A DNA stretch of 47,128 nt from Bacteroidales bacterium (GCA_004555145.1 SFJB01000001.1:1-47128), one strand, 5' to 3'. Counted from the first letter of the stretch, positions 1 through 8,099 are shown. Notes: generated by a model not told the origin, from the letters alone. Numbers and translations are program-made.

Positions 1-259
1 TCTTGTCCTTCAACATGCTGATGTCAATGGGCTCGCCACCTGCAAATATCCTATCCTGTGAATTGATCTTCACTGTGATGATGTTACGGCGGTTAACCTT
101 CTGGTTCTCCTGCTGCTGCTCTTCAGTAGGCATAGGAGGAAGACGACGTGACAAACCGGTCTGTGATCCCATGGTAGTAGTCATAAGGAAGTAGCACAGA
201 AGCAGGAATGCGATGTCAGCCGTAGAACTTGAGTTGATTGCCGGTGTTTTCTTGCCCAT
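1..259 (-). CDS. exbD: ExbD/TolR biopolymer transport protein (partial, C-terminus off the left edge)
   Basis: Reading from the ATG at 257-259, 86 codons are visible before the window edge, so the gene continues to the left. The product starts MGKKTPAINSSSTADIAFLL, then one hydrophobic segment (about residues 14-29) and a periplasmic part rich in Gln and Arg. Asp15, in the ADIAFLL motif, is the conserved membrane aspartate that carries protons in ExbD/TolR. Family role: with ExbB it forms the inner-membrane motor that uses the proton gradient to energise TonB-dependent outer-membrane receptors such as the SusC protein in this window. It starts 2 bp after the stop of the preceding small membrane protein, with an AGGAAA ribosome-binding site inside that gene's end, so the genes are probably co-transcribed. 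No other function is likely. Confidence 0.93.
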   Translation of the reverse strand, partial: MGKKTPAINSSSTADIAFLLLCYFLMTTTMGSQTGLSRRLPPMPTEEQQQENQKVNRRNIITVKINSQDRIFAGGEPIDISMLKDK

Positions 260-261
260 AA

Positions 262-696
262 TTATTTCCTGTTAGTGATTGCCAGACGAATCTCACCTAT
301 GATGATAGACAGAATAGCTACACCGCCGGCGAAATATGTCAGGTTGAGAATGGTGTCAGTAAGTTTGAGCGTGCCGACTTCGTCGAGACCTTCCCTTCCG
401 AATGCAGGGTTACCAGCAGCGAGAAGGTATGCCACGAAAGCGACAGCTGCAATTACGACAGCAACAATACCGAGCTTGATGAGAGACTTCGGGTTGTTGA
501 CCGCCATCATGATGCCGCCTATGAGCACCCAAGAGGCAACTCCGAGGCCGACCATCACGTATGCCCAGTACAGCAATGTCTCAACTGCACGGCCGCCGTT
601 GGATTCGAAGCCTGCAACGAAGCCCCAAATCAACAGGCCGACGCTGATGAGAATCAGCACGAGCATAAATATTTTGAAAAATTTATTCAGTTTCAT
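262..696 (-). CDS. Small four-helix membrane protein of the exbB-exbD cluster, function unknown
   Basis: 144 residues with four predicted membrane segments (about residues 5-28, 40-67, 73-97 and 112-138) and short charged loops. It has no motif I can tie to a reaction. It sits between exbB (22 bp upstream) and exbD (2 bp downstream). I recognise this arrangement as common in Bacteroidota, where an uncharacterised small membrane protein separates the proton-channel subunit from the ExbD subunits. The position suggests an accessory part of the TonB energising complex, but that is inference from context only. Confidence 0.85.
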   Translation of the reverse strand: MKLNKFFKIFMLVLILISVGLLIWGFVAGFESNGGRAVETLLYWAYVMVGLGVASWVLIGGIMMAVNNPKSLIKLGIVAVVIAAVAFVAYLLAAGNPAFGREGLDEVGTLKLTDTILNLTYFAGGVAILSIIIGEIRLAITNRK

Positions 697-718
697 GATT
701 CAGTTGATTGCAAAATGA

Positions 719-1507
719 CTATTTCTTCTCGGCATATTTGGTAAGTACATCAACGAGGGAGATTGAAGAATCCTCCATATCAATGGTGATGGACTCAATC
801 TTCGCAAGGATGTAGTTGTAGAATACCTGAAGAATCATTGCAACGATCAAACCTGCTACAGTAGTGATGAGGGCGACTTTCATACCTCCGGCAACAACGT
901 TAGGGGAGATATCGCCGGCAGCCTGGATAGCATCGAATGCCTGGATCATACCGATAACGGTACCGAGGAATCCGAGAGAAGGTGCGATGGCGATGAAGAG
1001 GGCGATCCAGGAAAGACCGCTTTCCATCTCACTCATCTGAACTGAACCGTAGGATACGATGGTCTTCTCGACAACGTCAACACCCTGCTCATAGCGAAGG
1101 AGTCCCTGATAGAAGATGCTGGCAACAGGTCCACGGGTTTCGCGGCAAACTTTCTTTGCAGCCTCGATTCCGCCGTTCTCAAGAGCCTTCTCAACAGCTG
1201 CAACGAGCTTCTTGGTGTTGATCTTTGAGAAGGTGAGGTAAAGGATACGCTCGATAGAAAGAGCGAGACCGATGATCAAGCAGATGATGATCAAAGACAT
1301 GAAGCCTGCACCACCTTCGATGAACTTGGTCTTGAGGGCCTGATGAAGTGGAACTTCAGGGGCGGCTGCTGTGAGGGCAGCGAGGTCATTTGCCGGAGCT
1401 GCTACTTCAGTAGCTGCAGCTGCAGCCTGCTCGTCCTGAGCGGACACGGTGTTGGCAGAGAAAGCCATAACGCCGGCTACTGCCAAAAACATGAAAAACT
1501 TTTTCAT
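719..1507 (-). CDS. exbB: MotA/TolQ/ExbB proton channel family protein
   Basis: 262 residues. An N-terminal signal-like segment (residues 1-23, ending VSAQ) is followed by an Ala/Glu-rich stretch to about residue 55, which is longer than in proteobacterial ExbB. Three membrane helices typical of the family follow (about 66-90, 165-190 and 205-230). The second contains the conserved region APSLGFLGTVIGMIQAF and the third the Thr-rich TTVAGLIVAMI. Known role: the pentameric proton channel that, with ExbD, drives TonB. It heads the cluster exbB - small membrane protein - exbD. The gap of 85 bp to the ansA stop holds a possible terminator for ansA; I see no confident promoter match there for exbB. 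Confidence 0.93.
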   Translation of the reverse strand: MKKFFMFLAVAGVMAFSANTVSAQDEQAAAAATEVAAPANDLAALTAAAPEVPLHQALKTKFIEGGAGFMSLIIICLIIGLALSIERILYLTFSKINTKKLVAAVEKALENGGIEAAKKVCRETRGPVASIFYQGLLRYEQGVDVVEKTIVSYGSVQMSEMESGLSWIALFIAIAPSLGFLGTVIGMIQAFDAIQAAGDISPNVVAGGMKVALITTVAGLIVAMILQVFYNYILAKIESITIDMEDSSISLVDVLTKYAEKK

Positions 1508-1568
1508 AACGAATTTAATGTTGTATTAGTTGTAATAATATTCGCAATTAAAATCGGTGCAATTTAGC

Positions 1569-1594
1569 AAAAAAAATCCATATAGCAAGGATTT
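1569..1594 (-). terminator. Possible weak terminator after ansA
   Basis: Read on the minus strand just after the ansA stop, the arms AAATCC and GGATTT (plus positions 1589-1594 and 1574-1579) enclose a 9-nt loop and run into a tract of eight T. The stem has only two G-C pairs, so it would be weak. It fits a transcript end between the dprA-tatD-ansA unit and exbB. Confidence 0.4.
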
Positions 1595-2657
1595 ATTTGG
1601 ATATTTCGCCTTTTAAGTTCTTTTCGAGGAGCTTTTTTATGCGCTCCACATCGCTCTCGGAGCCCAGGAGGAAGAAAAGTTTTGCGAGTGCGCTTTCGGT
1701 AGTGATATCGTGACCGGACACAACTCCGGCCTCTTTAAGACAGCATCCGGTGGCATAAATGTCCATATTCACTTCCCCGCTGAGGCACTGGGTCACGTTC
1801 AGCAGGACCTTCCCCATCCTGATTGCATCTTTGACAATCTGGAGGAACCAGGGCTTGGAGATGGCATTCCCCGAGCCGTAGGTCTCGAGTATTACCGCCC
1901 GGGTCCCGGAACCTAGCAGAATGTCGCTCACGGCCTGCTCCGTAATGCCGGGATGAATCTTCAGGACGGACACCCTTGTGTCGAGCTCTGTGTTGATTTC
2001 AAACTCTTTGTTCCTGTCTTTCGGATAGTGGATGAAGCCGCTGTTGTAGTTGATGTTGATGCCGGCAGTGGCAAGAGGGGGATAGTTGGGAGAATTGAAT
2101 GCGCTGAAACCCGTGGCGCTGACCTTGGTGCTCCTGTTTCCCCGGAAGAGTTTGGAATTGAAGCATATACATACCTCCGGGACGATTGCCCTTCCCTGGG
2201 AGTCCCTGGCCGCGGCGATTTCCACCGCCGAGATGAGGTTTTCCTTTCCGTCCGTGCGCGGCCTGCCTATGGGGAGCTGGCTCCCGGTGAAGATGACAGG
2301 CTTGTCGAGATTGTCCAGCATAAAACTCAGGGCTGATGCGCTGTAGGCCATCGTGTCTGTGCCGTGGAGAATCACGAAGCCGTCATAATCGTCATACTTC
2401 TCCTTGATGAGCCGGGCGAGGGCCTGCCAGAGCGAAGGCTCCACGTCCGAGGAATCTATAAGGGGAGAGAAGGTGTAACTGTCGATGCGTAGCGCGAACT
2501 TGCGCAGTTCCGGAACCTCTTCCAGGAGGCTTCCGAAGTCGAAAGGCACCAGTGCGCCGCTTTCCGGGTCTTCCTTCATGCCGATGGTGCCGCCGGTGTA
2601 TATGAGCAGAACGGCGGATTTGGTTTCCTTGTCCTTGAAAAGCTTGAAACTTATCAT
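1593..2657 (-). CDS. ansA: Type I (cytoplasmic) L-asparaginase
   Basis: 354 residues, normal family length, hydrolysing L-asparagine to aspartate and ammonia. Both catalytic threonine motifs are present: TGGTIG at residues 21-26 and HGTDTM at 98-103. The GSQLPIGRPRTDGKEN stretch that supplies the catalytic lysine follows. There is no signal peptide, which fits the cytoplasmic type I enzyme rather than the periplasmic type II. Its ATG overlaps the tatD stop as ATGA (2654-2657), so translation is probably coupled. It is the last gene of the dprA-tatD-ansA unit. Confidence 0.95.
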   Translation of the reverse strand: MISFKLFKDKETKSAVLLIYTGGTIGMKEDPESGALVPFDFGSLLEEVPELRKFALRIDSYTFSPLIDSSDVEPSLWQALARLIKEKYDDYDGFVILHGTDTMAYSASALSFMLDNLDKPVIFTGSQLPIGRPRTDGKENLISAVEIAAARDSQGRAIVPEVCICFNSKLFRGNRSTKVSATGFSAFNSPNYPPLATAGININYNSGFIHYPKDRNKEFEINTELDTRVSVLKIHPGITEQAVSDILLGSGTRAVILETYGSGNAISKPWFLQIVKDAIRMGKVLLNVTQCLSGEVNMDIYATGCCLKEAGVVSGHDITTESALAKLFFLLGSESDVERIKKLLEKNLKGEISK

Positions 2658-3424
2658 AAACTGAACAATTGTTTGGCGTTATATGTGGTCGTGCGTGCTA
2701 CCAGAGCCCTGTCCACGCCCTTGCGCTCCGCAATGAAATCTGCTATCAGGGGGAGGTAGGAACTGTCGTTGCGCTCTCCGCGGTGAGGGGTGGGGGTGAG
2801 GTAGGGTGCATCCGTTTCAAGCACGATTCTCTCCAGGGGAATGCGGACTATGTCTTCCCCGATTCCGGCTTTCCTGAATGTGACCACTCCTCCTATTCCG
2901 ACATACCAGTCTCCGTATTTCTGCATGCGCTCGAAGAGTTCGTAACTGCCGCTGAAAGCGTGGATGTTGCCCCTGAGATGCAGGTGCCTGCAATCCTCCA
3001 TAATTTCCAGGAAATCCAGGGTTGCGTCGCGCAGGTGAATGTTGACCGGAAGGTCCCACTCCGACGCCAGCTCCAGCTGGGTGCGGAAGGCTTCTTTCTG
3101 CTCGGCCTGGAATTCCTTGCTCCAGTGGTAGTCGAGCCCGATCTCGCCCACGGCAACCACTCCTTCCTTCCTGTACGGTAGCATCGCATCCAGCTCGTCC
3201 TTCCATCCTCCGTCCACGGAACCCGGGTACAGCCCAAGCATAGGCCTGAGGACATCGGGATGCTTCCGCACGAGGGCGAACATACGCTCCCTCTCCTTGG
3301 AATCCACGTCGGGCTGGAGCATCAGGCTCACTCCGGCGCTGACGCACTTGACTATGATTTCCTCCTCGCAGCCTTCGAATGCTTTGTCGCTGTTGTGGGT
3401 ATGGGTATCTATATACTCTTCCAT
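2654..3424 (-). CDS. tatD: TatD-family metal-dependent deoxyribonuclease/hydrolase
   Basis: 256 residues of an amidohydrolase-fold nuclease. Metal ligands visible: the N-terminal DTHTH motif (His8, His10), the Glu in VGEIGLDYHW, His residues in NIHLRDA and GNIHAFSG, and the Asp in LETDAPYLTP near residue 205. Family members act on DNA or D-aminoacyl-tRNA; the exact substrate cannot be read here. It lies 18 bp downstream of dprA and overlaps ansA by 4 bp, so it is in the same transcription unit. Confidence 0.93.
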   Translation of the reverse strand: MEEYIDTHTHNSDKAFEGCEEEIIVKCVSAGVSLMLQPDVDSKERERMFALVRKHPDVLRPMLGLYPGSVDGGWKDELDAMLPYRKEGVVAVGEIGLDYHWSKEFQAEQKEAFRTQLELASEWDLPVNIHLRDATLDFLEIMEDCRHLHLRGNIHAFSGSYELFERMQKYGDWYVGIGGVVTFRKAGIGEDIVRIPLERIVLETDAPYLTPTPHRGERNDSSYLPLIADFIAERKGVDRALVARTTTYNAKQLFSL

Positions 3425-3442
3425 ATCTTGAAACGCACAAAG

Positions 3443-4603
3443 TTAATCAATTTTGGCGTTAATGCAGCATCGTCCTATCAGATCCCGGGATATGATGCCC
3501 TCATTTTCCAGGCTGGTCAGCATTATCTCCACTTCACGGAAGGGAATCCCGCTCATTTCGTGGAGGCTGTCGCTGTCCGCGCCCCTGTTGGCCTTGACGA
3601 GCCTGCAGAGTCCGGTGTATTTTTCCAGAACGGCAGGGTCCGTCCCAAACTTCTCGCGCAGCGCCTGGTCCAGACTCCTGCCCTTTACCGGACGGCAGCC
3701 TGGGAAGAGTTGCGCTGACAAGGCCTGGAGGGATACCAGCGGCTCGGCGATTTTCTCGGCGGCGAGCAGGTTGCACCCCGCATTCAGGCTGTCGTCGATG
3801 CGTCCGGGAAGGACGAATACCTGCCTCCCGTAACTGTCTGCGAGCCGCGCGGTCATCATCCCTCCTCCGCGCACGCGCGACTGTATGAGTATGGTGGCAT
3901 CCGCCAAACCGGCGATGATACGGTTGCGACGCAGGAAATTCCCCGGGTACGGCACGGTTCCCGGAGGGTAGTCGGTAATCACGGCGCTGCCGGGGGATGC
4001 CGCAATCCGCGCAGCCGCGTCCCTGTGATGCCTGGGGTACACATCATCGATCCCGACGGGGCTGACGGCAATCGTGGATGCACCGGCTTCAATGGCCGCA
4101 AGATGCGCGTGGATGTCCACGCCTATCGCGAGTCCGCTCACAATGGCGGGGCGCTCGGCGAGTCCCGAAAGGCAGCGTACCACCTTCCCGCACCACTCCT
4201 TCCCGTAGCTGTCGCAATCCCGGGTGCCGACCACGGCGATGCGCTTGCGAGGGGCGAAAATATCTTCGAGCGGGGATTCGCTCCTTACATATAATAGTAT
4301 AGGCGCGTCAGGGCATTCTTTGAGCAGGTGGGGGTACAGTGGATCGAAGATATCCAGGAAACGGTAACCCATCGCATCCAGCCGCTTCCATTCGCGCTCC
4401 GCATCCTCCAGCACGCGCTCGTCTCCCAGGGGCCCGAGTTCGCTAAAGGGACGGACGAGCTCCTTCCTTTCCTTGGGAGCGAGTTCGAAAAAGGCCTCGG
4501 CCGAGCCGAGAGAATCGATGATGTTGTGGGAAAAATCCGGCTTGTTGCCGAGATACCTGTTCAGCGCTATCGCACTGATGACACTAAAAATACCTTTGTC
4601 CAT
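3443..4603 (-). CDS. dprA: DNA processing protein DprA/Smf
   Basis: 386 residues. An N-terminal helical SAM-like region (about 1-90) is followed by the Rossmann-like DprA core, with VGTRDCDSYG, SGLAIGVDIHAHLAAIEAG, YPPGTVPYPGNFLRRNRII and VLPGRIDDSLNAGCNLL, and a C-terminal winged-helix domain (about 325-386). Known role: binds single-stranded DNA taken up during transformation and loads RecA. It is the first gene of the dprA-tatD-ansA unit, with a matching promoter 22 bp upstream of the ATG. The region just before the ATG holds a second, out-of-frame ATG at 4608-4610. Confidence 0.95.
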   Translation of the reverse strand: MDKGIFSVISAIALNRYLGNKPDFSHNIIDSLGSAEAFFELAPKERKELVRPFSELGPLGDERVLEDAEREWKRLDAMGYRFLDIFDPLYPHLLKECPDAPILLYVRSESPLEDIFAPRKRIAVVGTRDCDSYGKEWCGKVVRCLSGLAERPAIVSGLAIGVDIHAHLAAIEAGASTIAVSPVGIDDVYPRHHRDAAARIAASPGSAVITDYPPGTVPYPGNFLRRNRIIAGLADATILIQSRVRGGGMMTARLADSYGRQVFVLPGRIDDSLNAGCNLLAAEKIAEPLVSLQALSAQLFPGCRPVKGRSLDQALREKFGTDPAVLEKYTGLCRLVKANRGADSDSLHEMSGIPFREVEIMLTSLENEGIISRDLIGRCCINAKID

Positions 4604-4625
4604 TCTTCATAATTTGAGTCTTGGA

Positions 4626-4654
4626 CAAAGGTATGCAAAAAATCTGAATATAAA
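4626..4654 (-). promoter_or_regulatory. Promoter of the dprA-tatD-ansA unit
   Basis: On the minus strand the -7 element TACCTTTG (4626-4633) matches the Bacteroidota consensus TAnnTTTG exactly. A TTTA element 17 nt upstream (4651-4654) can serve as the weaker -33 box. The start codon of dprA follows at 4603. Confidence 0.6.
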
Positions 4655-4655
4655 G

Positions 4656-5726
4656 CTAAATTATCAGCATAGCATCTCCGTAAGGGCCGAATTTGTAGTC
4701 GTTCTCGAGGGCTACGTCGTAGGCGTGCATCACTTTGTCGAAGCCTCCAAAGGCAGCCACACTCATAAGCATGGTGGACTGAGGGAGGTGGAAGTTGGAG
4801 ATGATGGCATCCGGAACGGAGAACTTGTAAGGAGGGAAGATGAACTTGTTGGTCCATCCGTCCATGGCACGGACCTCACTCTCGGTGGTGACGTAGGTCT
4901 CCAGCGCGCGCATTACCGTCACTCCGCAGGCGCAGATTTTGTGGCCGGAACGCTTGGTGGAGTTGATTTCCTCTGCCGCCTGTTCGCTGATGATCATCCT
5001 CTCGCCGTCCATCTTGTGCTTGGAGAGGTCCTCGACGTCCACGGTGCGGAAGTGCCCTATGCCCATGTGTACTGTGATGAAAGTCTTGTCTATATCCTTG
5101 AGAATCATCCTGTTGAGCAGTTCACGGCTGAAGTGGAGACCGGCTGCCGGAGCGGACACTGCACCTTCGTTCCTTGCGAATATGGTCTGGAACTCCTCCG
5201 CGTCCCTCTCGTCCGGGTTTTCCTTCACCCACTCGGGAACCGGGGTCTTGCCGAGGGCAAAGAGGGCTGCCTTGAACTCGTCATACGGTCCGTCATAGAG
5301 GAAACGCAGGGTCCTGCCCCTGGAGGTGGTGTTGTCTATGACCTCCGCAACCATGCTCTCATCTTCTCCGAAGTAGAGCTTGTTGCCAATCCTGATCTTC
5401 CTTGCGGGATCGACGATGACATCCCAGAGCTTCTGCTCCCTGTTGAGTTCGCGGAGCAGGAACACCATTATGTCGGCACCTGTCTTCTCCTTCTTTCCCA
5501 AGAGCTTGGCTGGAAACACTTTGGTATCGTTGAGCACGATGCGGTCGCCCTTGCCGAAGTAGTCTATGAGGTCCTTGAACTTGCGGTGCTCGATTTCGCC
5601 GCTGTCCTTGTGGAGGACCATCAGTTTGCACTCGTCCCTCCACTGAATCCTGCCGTCGACTTCCGGCATAAGTTCAGTAGCAATTTTGTCTTTCGTCAGA
5701 TCGAAGTTGAATTGTGACAGTTTCAT
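4656..5726 (-). CDS. queA: S-adenosylmethionine:tRNA ribosyltransferase-isomerase
   Basis: 356 residues covering the whole QueA family. The enzyme transfers and isomerises the ribosyl part of SAM onto 7-aminomethyl-7-deazaguanine in tRNA, the penultimate step to queuosine. Visible family stretches include the N-terminal FNFDLTKDKIATELMP, LNDTKVFPAKLLGKK, the central PVPEWVKENPDERDAEEFQT, AAGLHFSRELL and GHFRTVDVEDLSKHKM. The usual substrate-side motif is here IQWRDECKLMVL. No other queuosine gene is adjacent. I found no clear -7 element in the 71 bp upstream. Confidence 0.95.
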   Translation of the reverse strand: MKLSQFNFDLTKDKIATELMPEVDGRIQWRDECKLMVLHKDSGEIEHRKFKDLIDYFGKGDRIVLNDTKVFPAKLLGKKEKTGADIMVFLLRELNREQKLWDVIVDPARKIRIGNKLYFGEDESMVAEVIDNTTSRGRTLRFLYDGPYDEFKAALFALGKTPVPEWVKENPDERDAEEFQTIFARNEGAVSAPAAGLHFSRELLNRMILKDIDKTFITVHMGIGHFRTVDVEDLSKHKMDGERMIISEQAAEEINSTKRSGHKICACGVTVMRALETYVTTESEVRAMDGWTNKFIFPPYKFSVPDAIISNFHLPQSTMLMSVAAFGGFDKVMHAYDVALENDYKFGPYGDAMLII

Positions 5727-5797
5727 ATAACGTCCGTATATCTTAGTTAGCCTTATTTATACGGTCAATCTTGCGAAAAAGTTTCACAATTAACGGA

Positions 5798-6409
5798 TTA
5801 AACCTTCGCTTCGCGAAAAACTTCCAGTATTGAAGGGTATGTATTCTTCAGGAAAGGAGGCAGGCTCGACCTTGCAACCCAGGCCGCCTTGCTGATGTCC
5901 TCTTCCCTCTGGGGCGTCAGGTCCACCGGATTCGTGTACAGCATATCGTACCACCAGGTGTGCTTCAGGTGCCAGATTCCGTTTCTCAGATAGCAATGAT
6001 CCGTCACGCATATCAGGCCGCGCAGTTCCAGCTGGTCCACGCCGGTCTCCTCCTGCACCTCGCGCAAGGCCGTGACTTCTATGTCCTCGCCCTCTTCCCT
6101 GTGGCCTTTGGGCAGGTCCCACATACCGTTGCGGCTGATCAGAAGGTAATCGCCCCTCTTGTTCGACACCAGTCCGCCGGCAGCATCCACTTCTTTGAAC
6201 TCGGCGCAAACCCTGCGGTACATCCAGGCAGTGTTCTCCGCCGGAATATAGATGCGGCTCAGGGACTCAGAGGCTTCGAACATATTCACCAAAGTGTGTA
6301 TGCTTATCCTTTCCCCGATATGGAATTCAACGGCGTTGGGGTCGGAAAGCGCCTGCTCGTCAGGACTGCAGATTATGATGCAACGTTTTTCGAAATATAT
6401 CTTGTACAT
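5798..6409 (-). CDS. Nudix hydrolase
   Basis: 203 residues. A complete Nudix box GX5EX7REVQEETGV lies at residues 102-124, following GMWDLPKGHREEGE, so the pyrophosphohydrolase site looks intact. The first 70 residues form an extra N-terminal part without a known motif; this longer form is familiar from Bacteroidota. The substrate (nucleoside diphosphate linked to another group) cannot be inferred. The gene is transcribed divergently from the SRPBCC gene, from a promoter whose -7 box is half of a perfect palindrome. It is followed by queA after 71 bp. Confidence 0.9.
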   Translation of the reverse strand: MYKIYFEKRCIIICSPDEQALSDPNAVEFHIGERISIHTLVNMFEASESLSRIYIPAENTAWMYRRVCAEFKEVDAAGGLVSNKRGDYLLISRNGMWDLPKGHREEGEDIEVTALREVQEETGVDQLELRGLICVTDHCYLRNGIWHLKHTWWYDMLYTNPVDLTPQREEDISKAAWVARSSLPPFLKNTYPSILEVFREAKV

Positions 6410-6420
6410 CGGAAAATTAC

Positions 6421-6436
6421 TATCTTTGCAAAGATA
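6421..6436. promoter_or_regulatory. Shared palindromic -7 box for divergent promoters
   Basis: The 16 bases TATCTTTGCAAAGATA are a perfect palindrome. Each half, read on its own strand, is an exact TAnnTTTG Bacteroidota -7 element: plus strand 6421-6428 toward the SRPBCC gene (start 6472), minus strand 6429-6436 toward the Nudix gene (start 6409). A TTG at 6402-6404 may act as -33 for the plus promoter; no good -33 is visible for the other. The two polymerases would compete for the same 16 bp. Confidence 0.65.
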
Positions 6437-6471
6437 AGAAAAAATAATGCTTCCTACAGCACGATACGATT

Positions 6472-6924
6472 ATGACAGCACATTATGAAAGCAAGCACGG
6501 AACCGTTTCAAAGCGCCGCGAGGAGCTTTATATGGCGTTCTGTGACATGAGAAATTTCAAGAATCTTGCCCAGGCCGGCGCTCAGGCAGGAGTCCAGGCC
6601 GAGATTCAGGCGGATTACGATACTCTTTCCATAGAGGTGCAGGGATTCAGGATAAGTGTACGGGTTGACGAGAGGCAGCCTTATGAGGTAATACGCATCA
6701 TCAGTTCGGAATCCCCGGTGGAATTCGTGGCGGCTTTGCATTTTGACGCCTCTCCCATCCCCGGCAAGACGGATTTCAGCATAGTGCTTGATGCAAACCT
6801 GAATTTCATGATGAAATCGATGCTGGGCGGCAAAATCCAGAAAGGACTCGACAAGGCCGTGGATACCCTCGTGGACATCTCCGAAGGAAGGATGCCGCAG
6901 ATGCCGCAAGCCCCGTTCAAATGA
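6472..6924 (+). CDS. SRPBCC (START-like) family protein
   Basis: 150 residues. The pattern resembles the polyketide-cyclase/START-like proteins of Bacteroidota: an N-terminal strand (HYESKHGTVSKRREELYMAFCDMRNF), a central sheet (SIEVQGFRISVRV, EFVAALHFDA, TDFSIVLDANLN), and a long C-terminal helix (MLGGKIQKGLDKAVDTLVDI). The fold makes a hydrophobic ligand pocket; the ligand is unknown. Residues 33-48 are an Ala/Gln/Gly repeat encoded by a 12-nt tandem repeat (6571-6612), which looks like a locally expanded loop. The stop overlaps the next gene's ATG as ATGA, giving a three-gene plus-strand unit. Confidence 0.8.
   Translation: MTAHYESKHGTVSKRREELYMAFCDMRNFKNLAQAGAQAGVQAEIQADYDTLSIEVQGFRISVRVDERQPYEVIRIISSESPVEFVAALHFDASPIPGKTDFSIVLDANLNFMMKSMLGGKIQKGLDKAVDTLVDISEGRMPQMPQAPFK
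6571..6612 (+). repeat. Short 12-nt tandem repeat inside the SRPBCC gene
   Basis: CAGGC recurs at 6571, 6583, 6595 and 6607, exactly 12 nt apart. Each unit encodes a variant of Ala-Gln-Ala-Gly, so the reading frame is kept whatever the copy number. Confidence 0.75.
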
Positions 6925-8099
6925 TTCCGGTAGCTGTCAGGCTCAATCCGTTCAAACGTCCTGAAGGGGAAATTCCCATTCTGGACGGTGCGCGACGCGT
7001 GCCCTGGTCCCCACACGCATACATACTGAAGGACAGGCCTTCGTTCACCCTCGACCCCCTGTTCCACGCCGGCTGCTACTATGTGCAGGACAGTTCGGCG
7101 ATGTACACGGGCCACGTTTTCCGCAAGTGCCTGGATAGCTTCGGCCCCGGGGTGCGCGTGCTCGACCTCTGCGCGGCTCCGGGCGGCAAGACAACCGATC
7201 TTGCCGCTTCCCTGCGCGAACGTTTCGGCAGCGAATGGACCCTGGTGTCCAATGAGGTGATGCGCGAGCGTTCGAGGATACTCGACGACAACGTGGCGAG
7301 GTGGGGCGACCCGAGGGTCATTGTCACCGGCGTGGATCCGGCCGCGTTCGCCCGTTTCCCCGGAGCCTTCGACATCATAGTTGCAGACGTGCCCTGCAGC
7401 GGCGAGGGTATGTTCCGCAAGGACGAGGGCGCTGTGGAACAATGGAGTCCGGAAGTCGTGCAATTATGCGCCGCAAGGCAGAAAAGGATACTGGGCGATG
7501 TATGGCCCGCCTTGAGGAACGGGGGAGTGTTGATATACAGCACCTGCACCTACGAGGACGCGGAGAACGACGACAATATCTCCTGGGCGGCGGACAGCCT
7601 GGGTGGGGACATTATCCCCGCTGAAAACGAGTTCCCGGAGTACGGTGTACGCCTGACCCGTCACGGAAACCTGCTGAAGGCAGGCGAAGTCCCGGGAGAA
7701 GGTCAGTGGGTCGGGGCCCTGTGCAAACGGGGAGGCGATGCGCGTATGGCGCGGGAGCCCGATTTCTCCAGCCTGCGGCCAATAAGGACGGTTTTCAGTC
7801 CCGGAGAGAAGCGCGGCACCGTTAAAGGCAAGGATTTTGTACCGGATGCGGATTGGGCCCTGAGCCTGGATTTTGACTCTGGCCTGTACCCGTCGGCGGA
7901 ATTGGATCTGCAGACTGCGCTGAACTACCTCCACCGGGACGCCATAGTGCTTCCGGATGCGGAGCTTGGGTATAATGTTGTGACGTACAAGGGTATAGCC
8001 CTTGGCTTTGTGAAGAATCTGGGTAGGCGGTGCAACAACCTCCTCCCCCAGGGAAGAAGAATACTGATGGACGTGAATCTTAAGAAAAGAGAAATATGA
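6921..8099 (+). CDS. RsmB/RsmF-type m5C RNA methyltransferase
   Basis: 392 residues. SAM-binding motif I reads VLDLCAAPGGKTTDL. The two catalytic cysteines are Cys159 in DVPCSGEGMFRK and Cys209 in YSTCTYEDAEND, the paired arrangement of the NOL1/NOP2/Sun family. The C-terminal third ends in an RsmF-like PUA-type RNA-binding region (LNYLHRDAIVLPDAELGYNV to RRILMD). It probably methylates a cytosine at C5 in rRNA. The protein begins directly at the strand that usually follows a helical N-terminal extension of about 40-50 residues. The upstream frame is open for some codons but does not encode such a segment. The start is set by the ATGA overlap with the SRPBCC gene, and the stop overlaps the next gene the same way. 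Confidence 0.9.
   Translation: MIPVAVRLNPFKRPEGEIPILDGARRVPWSPHAYILKDRPSFTLDPLFHAGCYYVQDSSAMYTGHVFRKCLDSFGPGVRVLDLCAAPGGKTTDLAASLRERFGSEWTLVSNEVMRERSRILDDNVARWGDPRVIVTGVDPAAFARFPGAFDIIVADVPCSGEGMFRKDEGAVEQWSPEVVQLCAARQKRILGDVWPALRNGGVLIYSTCTYEDAENDDNISWAADSLGGDIIPAENEFPEYGVRLTRHGNLLKAGEVPGEGQWVGALCKRGGDARMAREPDFSSLRPIRTVFSPGEKRGTVKGKDFVPDADWALSLDFDSGLYPSAELDLQTALNYLHRDAIVLPDAELGYNVVTYKGIALGFVKNLGRRCNNLLPQGRRILMDVNLKKREI

Noticed and set aside
1508..1568. Promoter for exbB
   Set aside because: Candidate -7 elements such as TAATTGCG miss the consensus at two positions; nothing convincing remains.
4473..5717. Long plus-strand open frame of 414 codons opposite queA
   Set aside because: It runs antisense to a clear queA gene, has no recognisable motif and arises from codon bias of the real gene.
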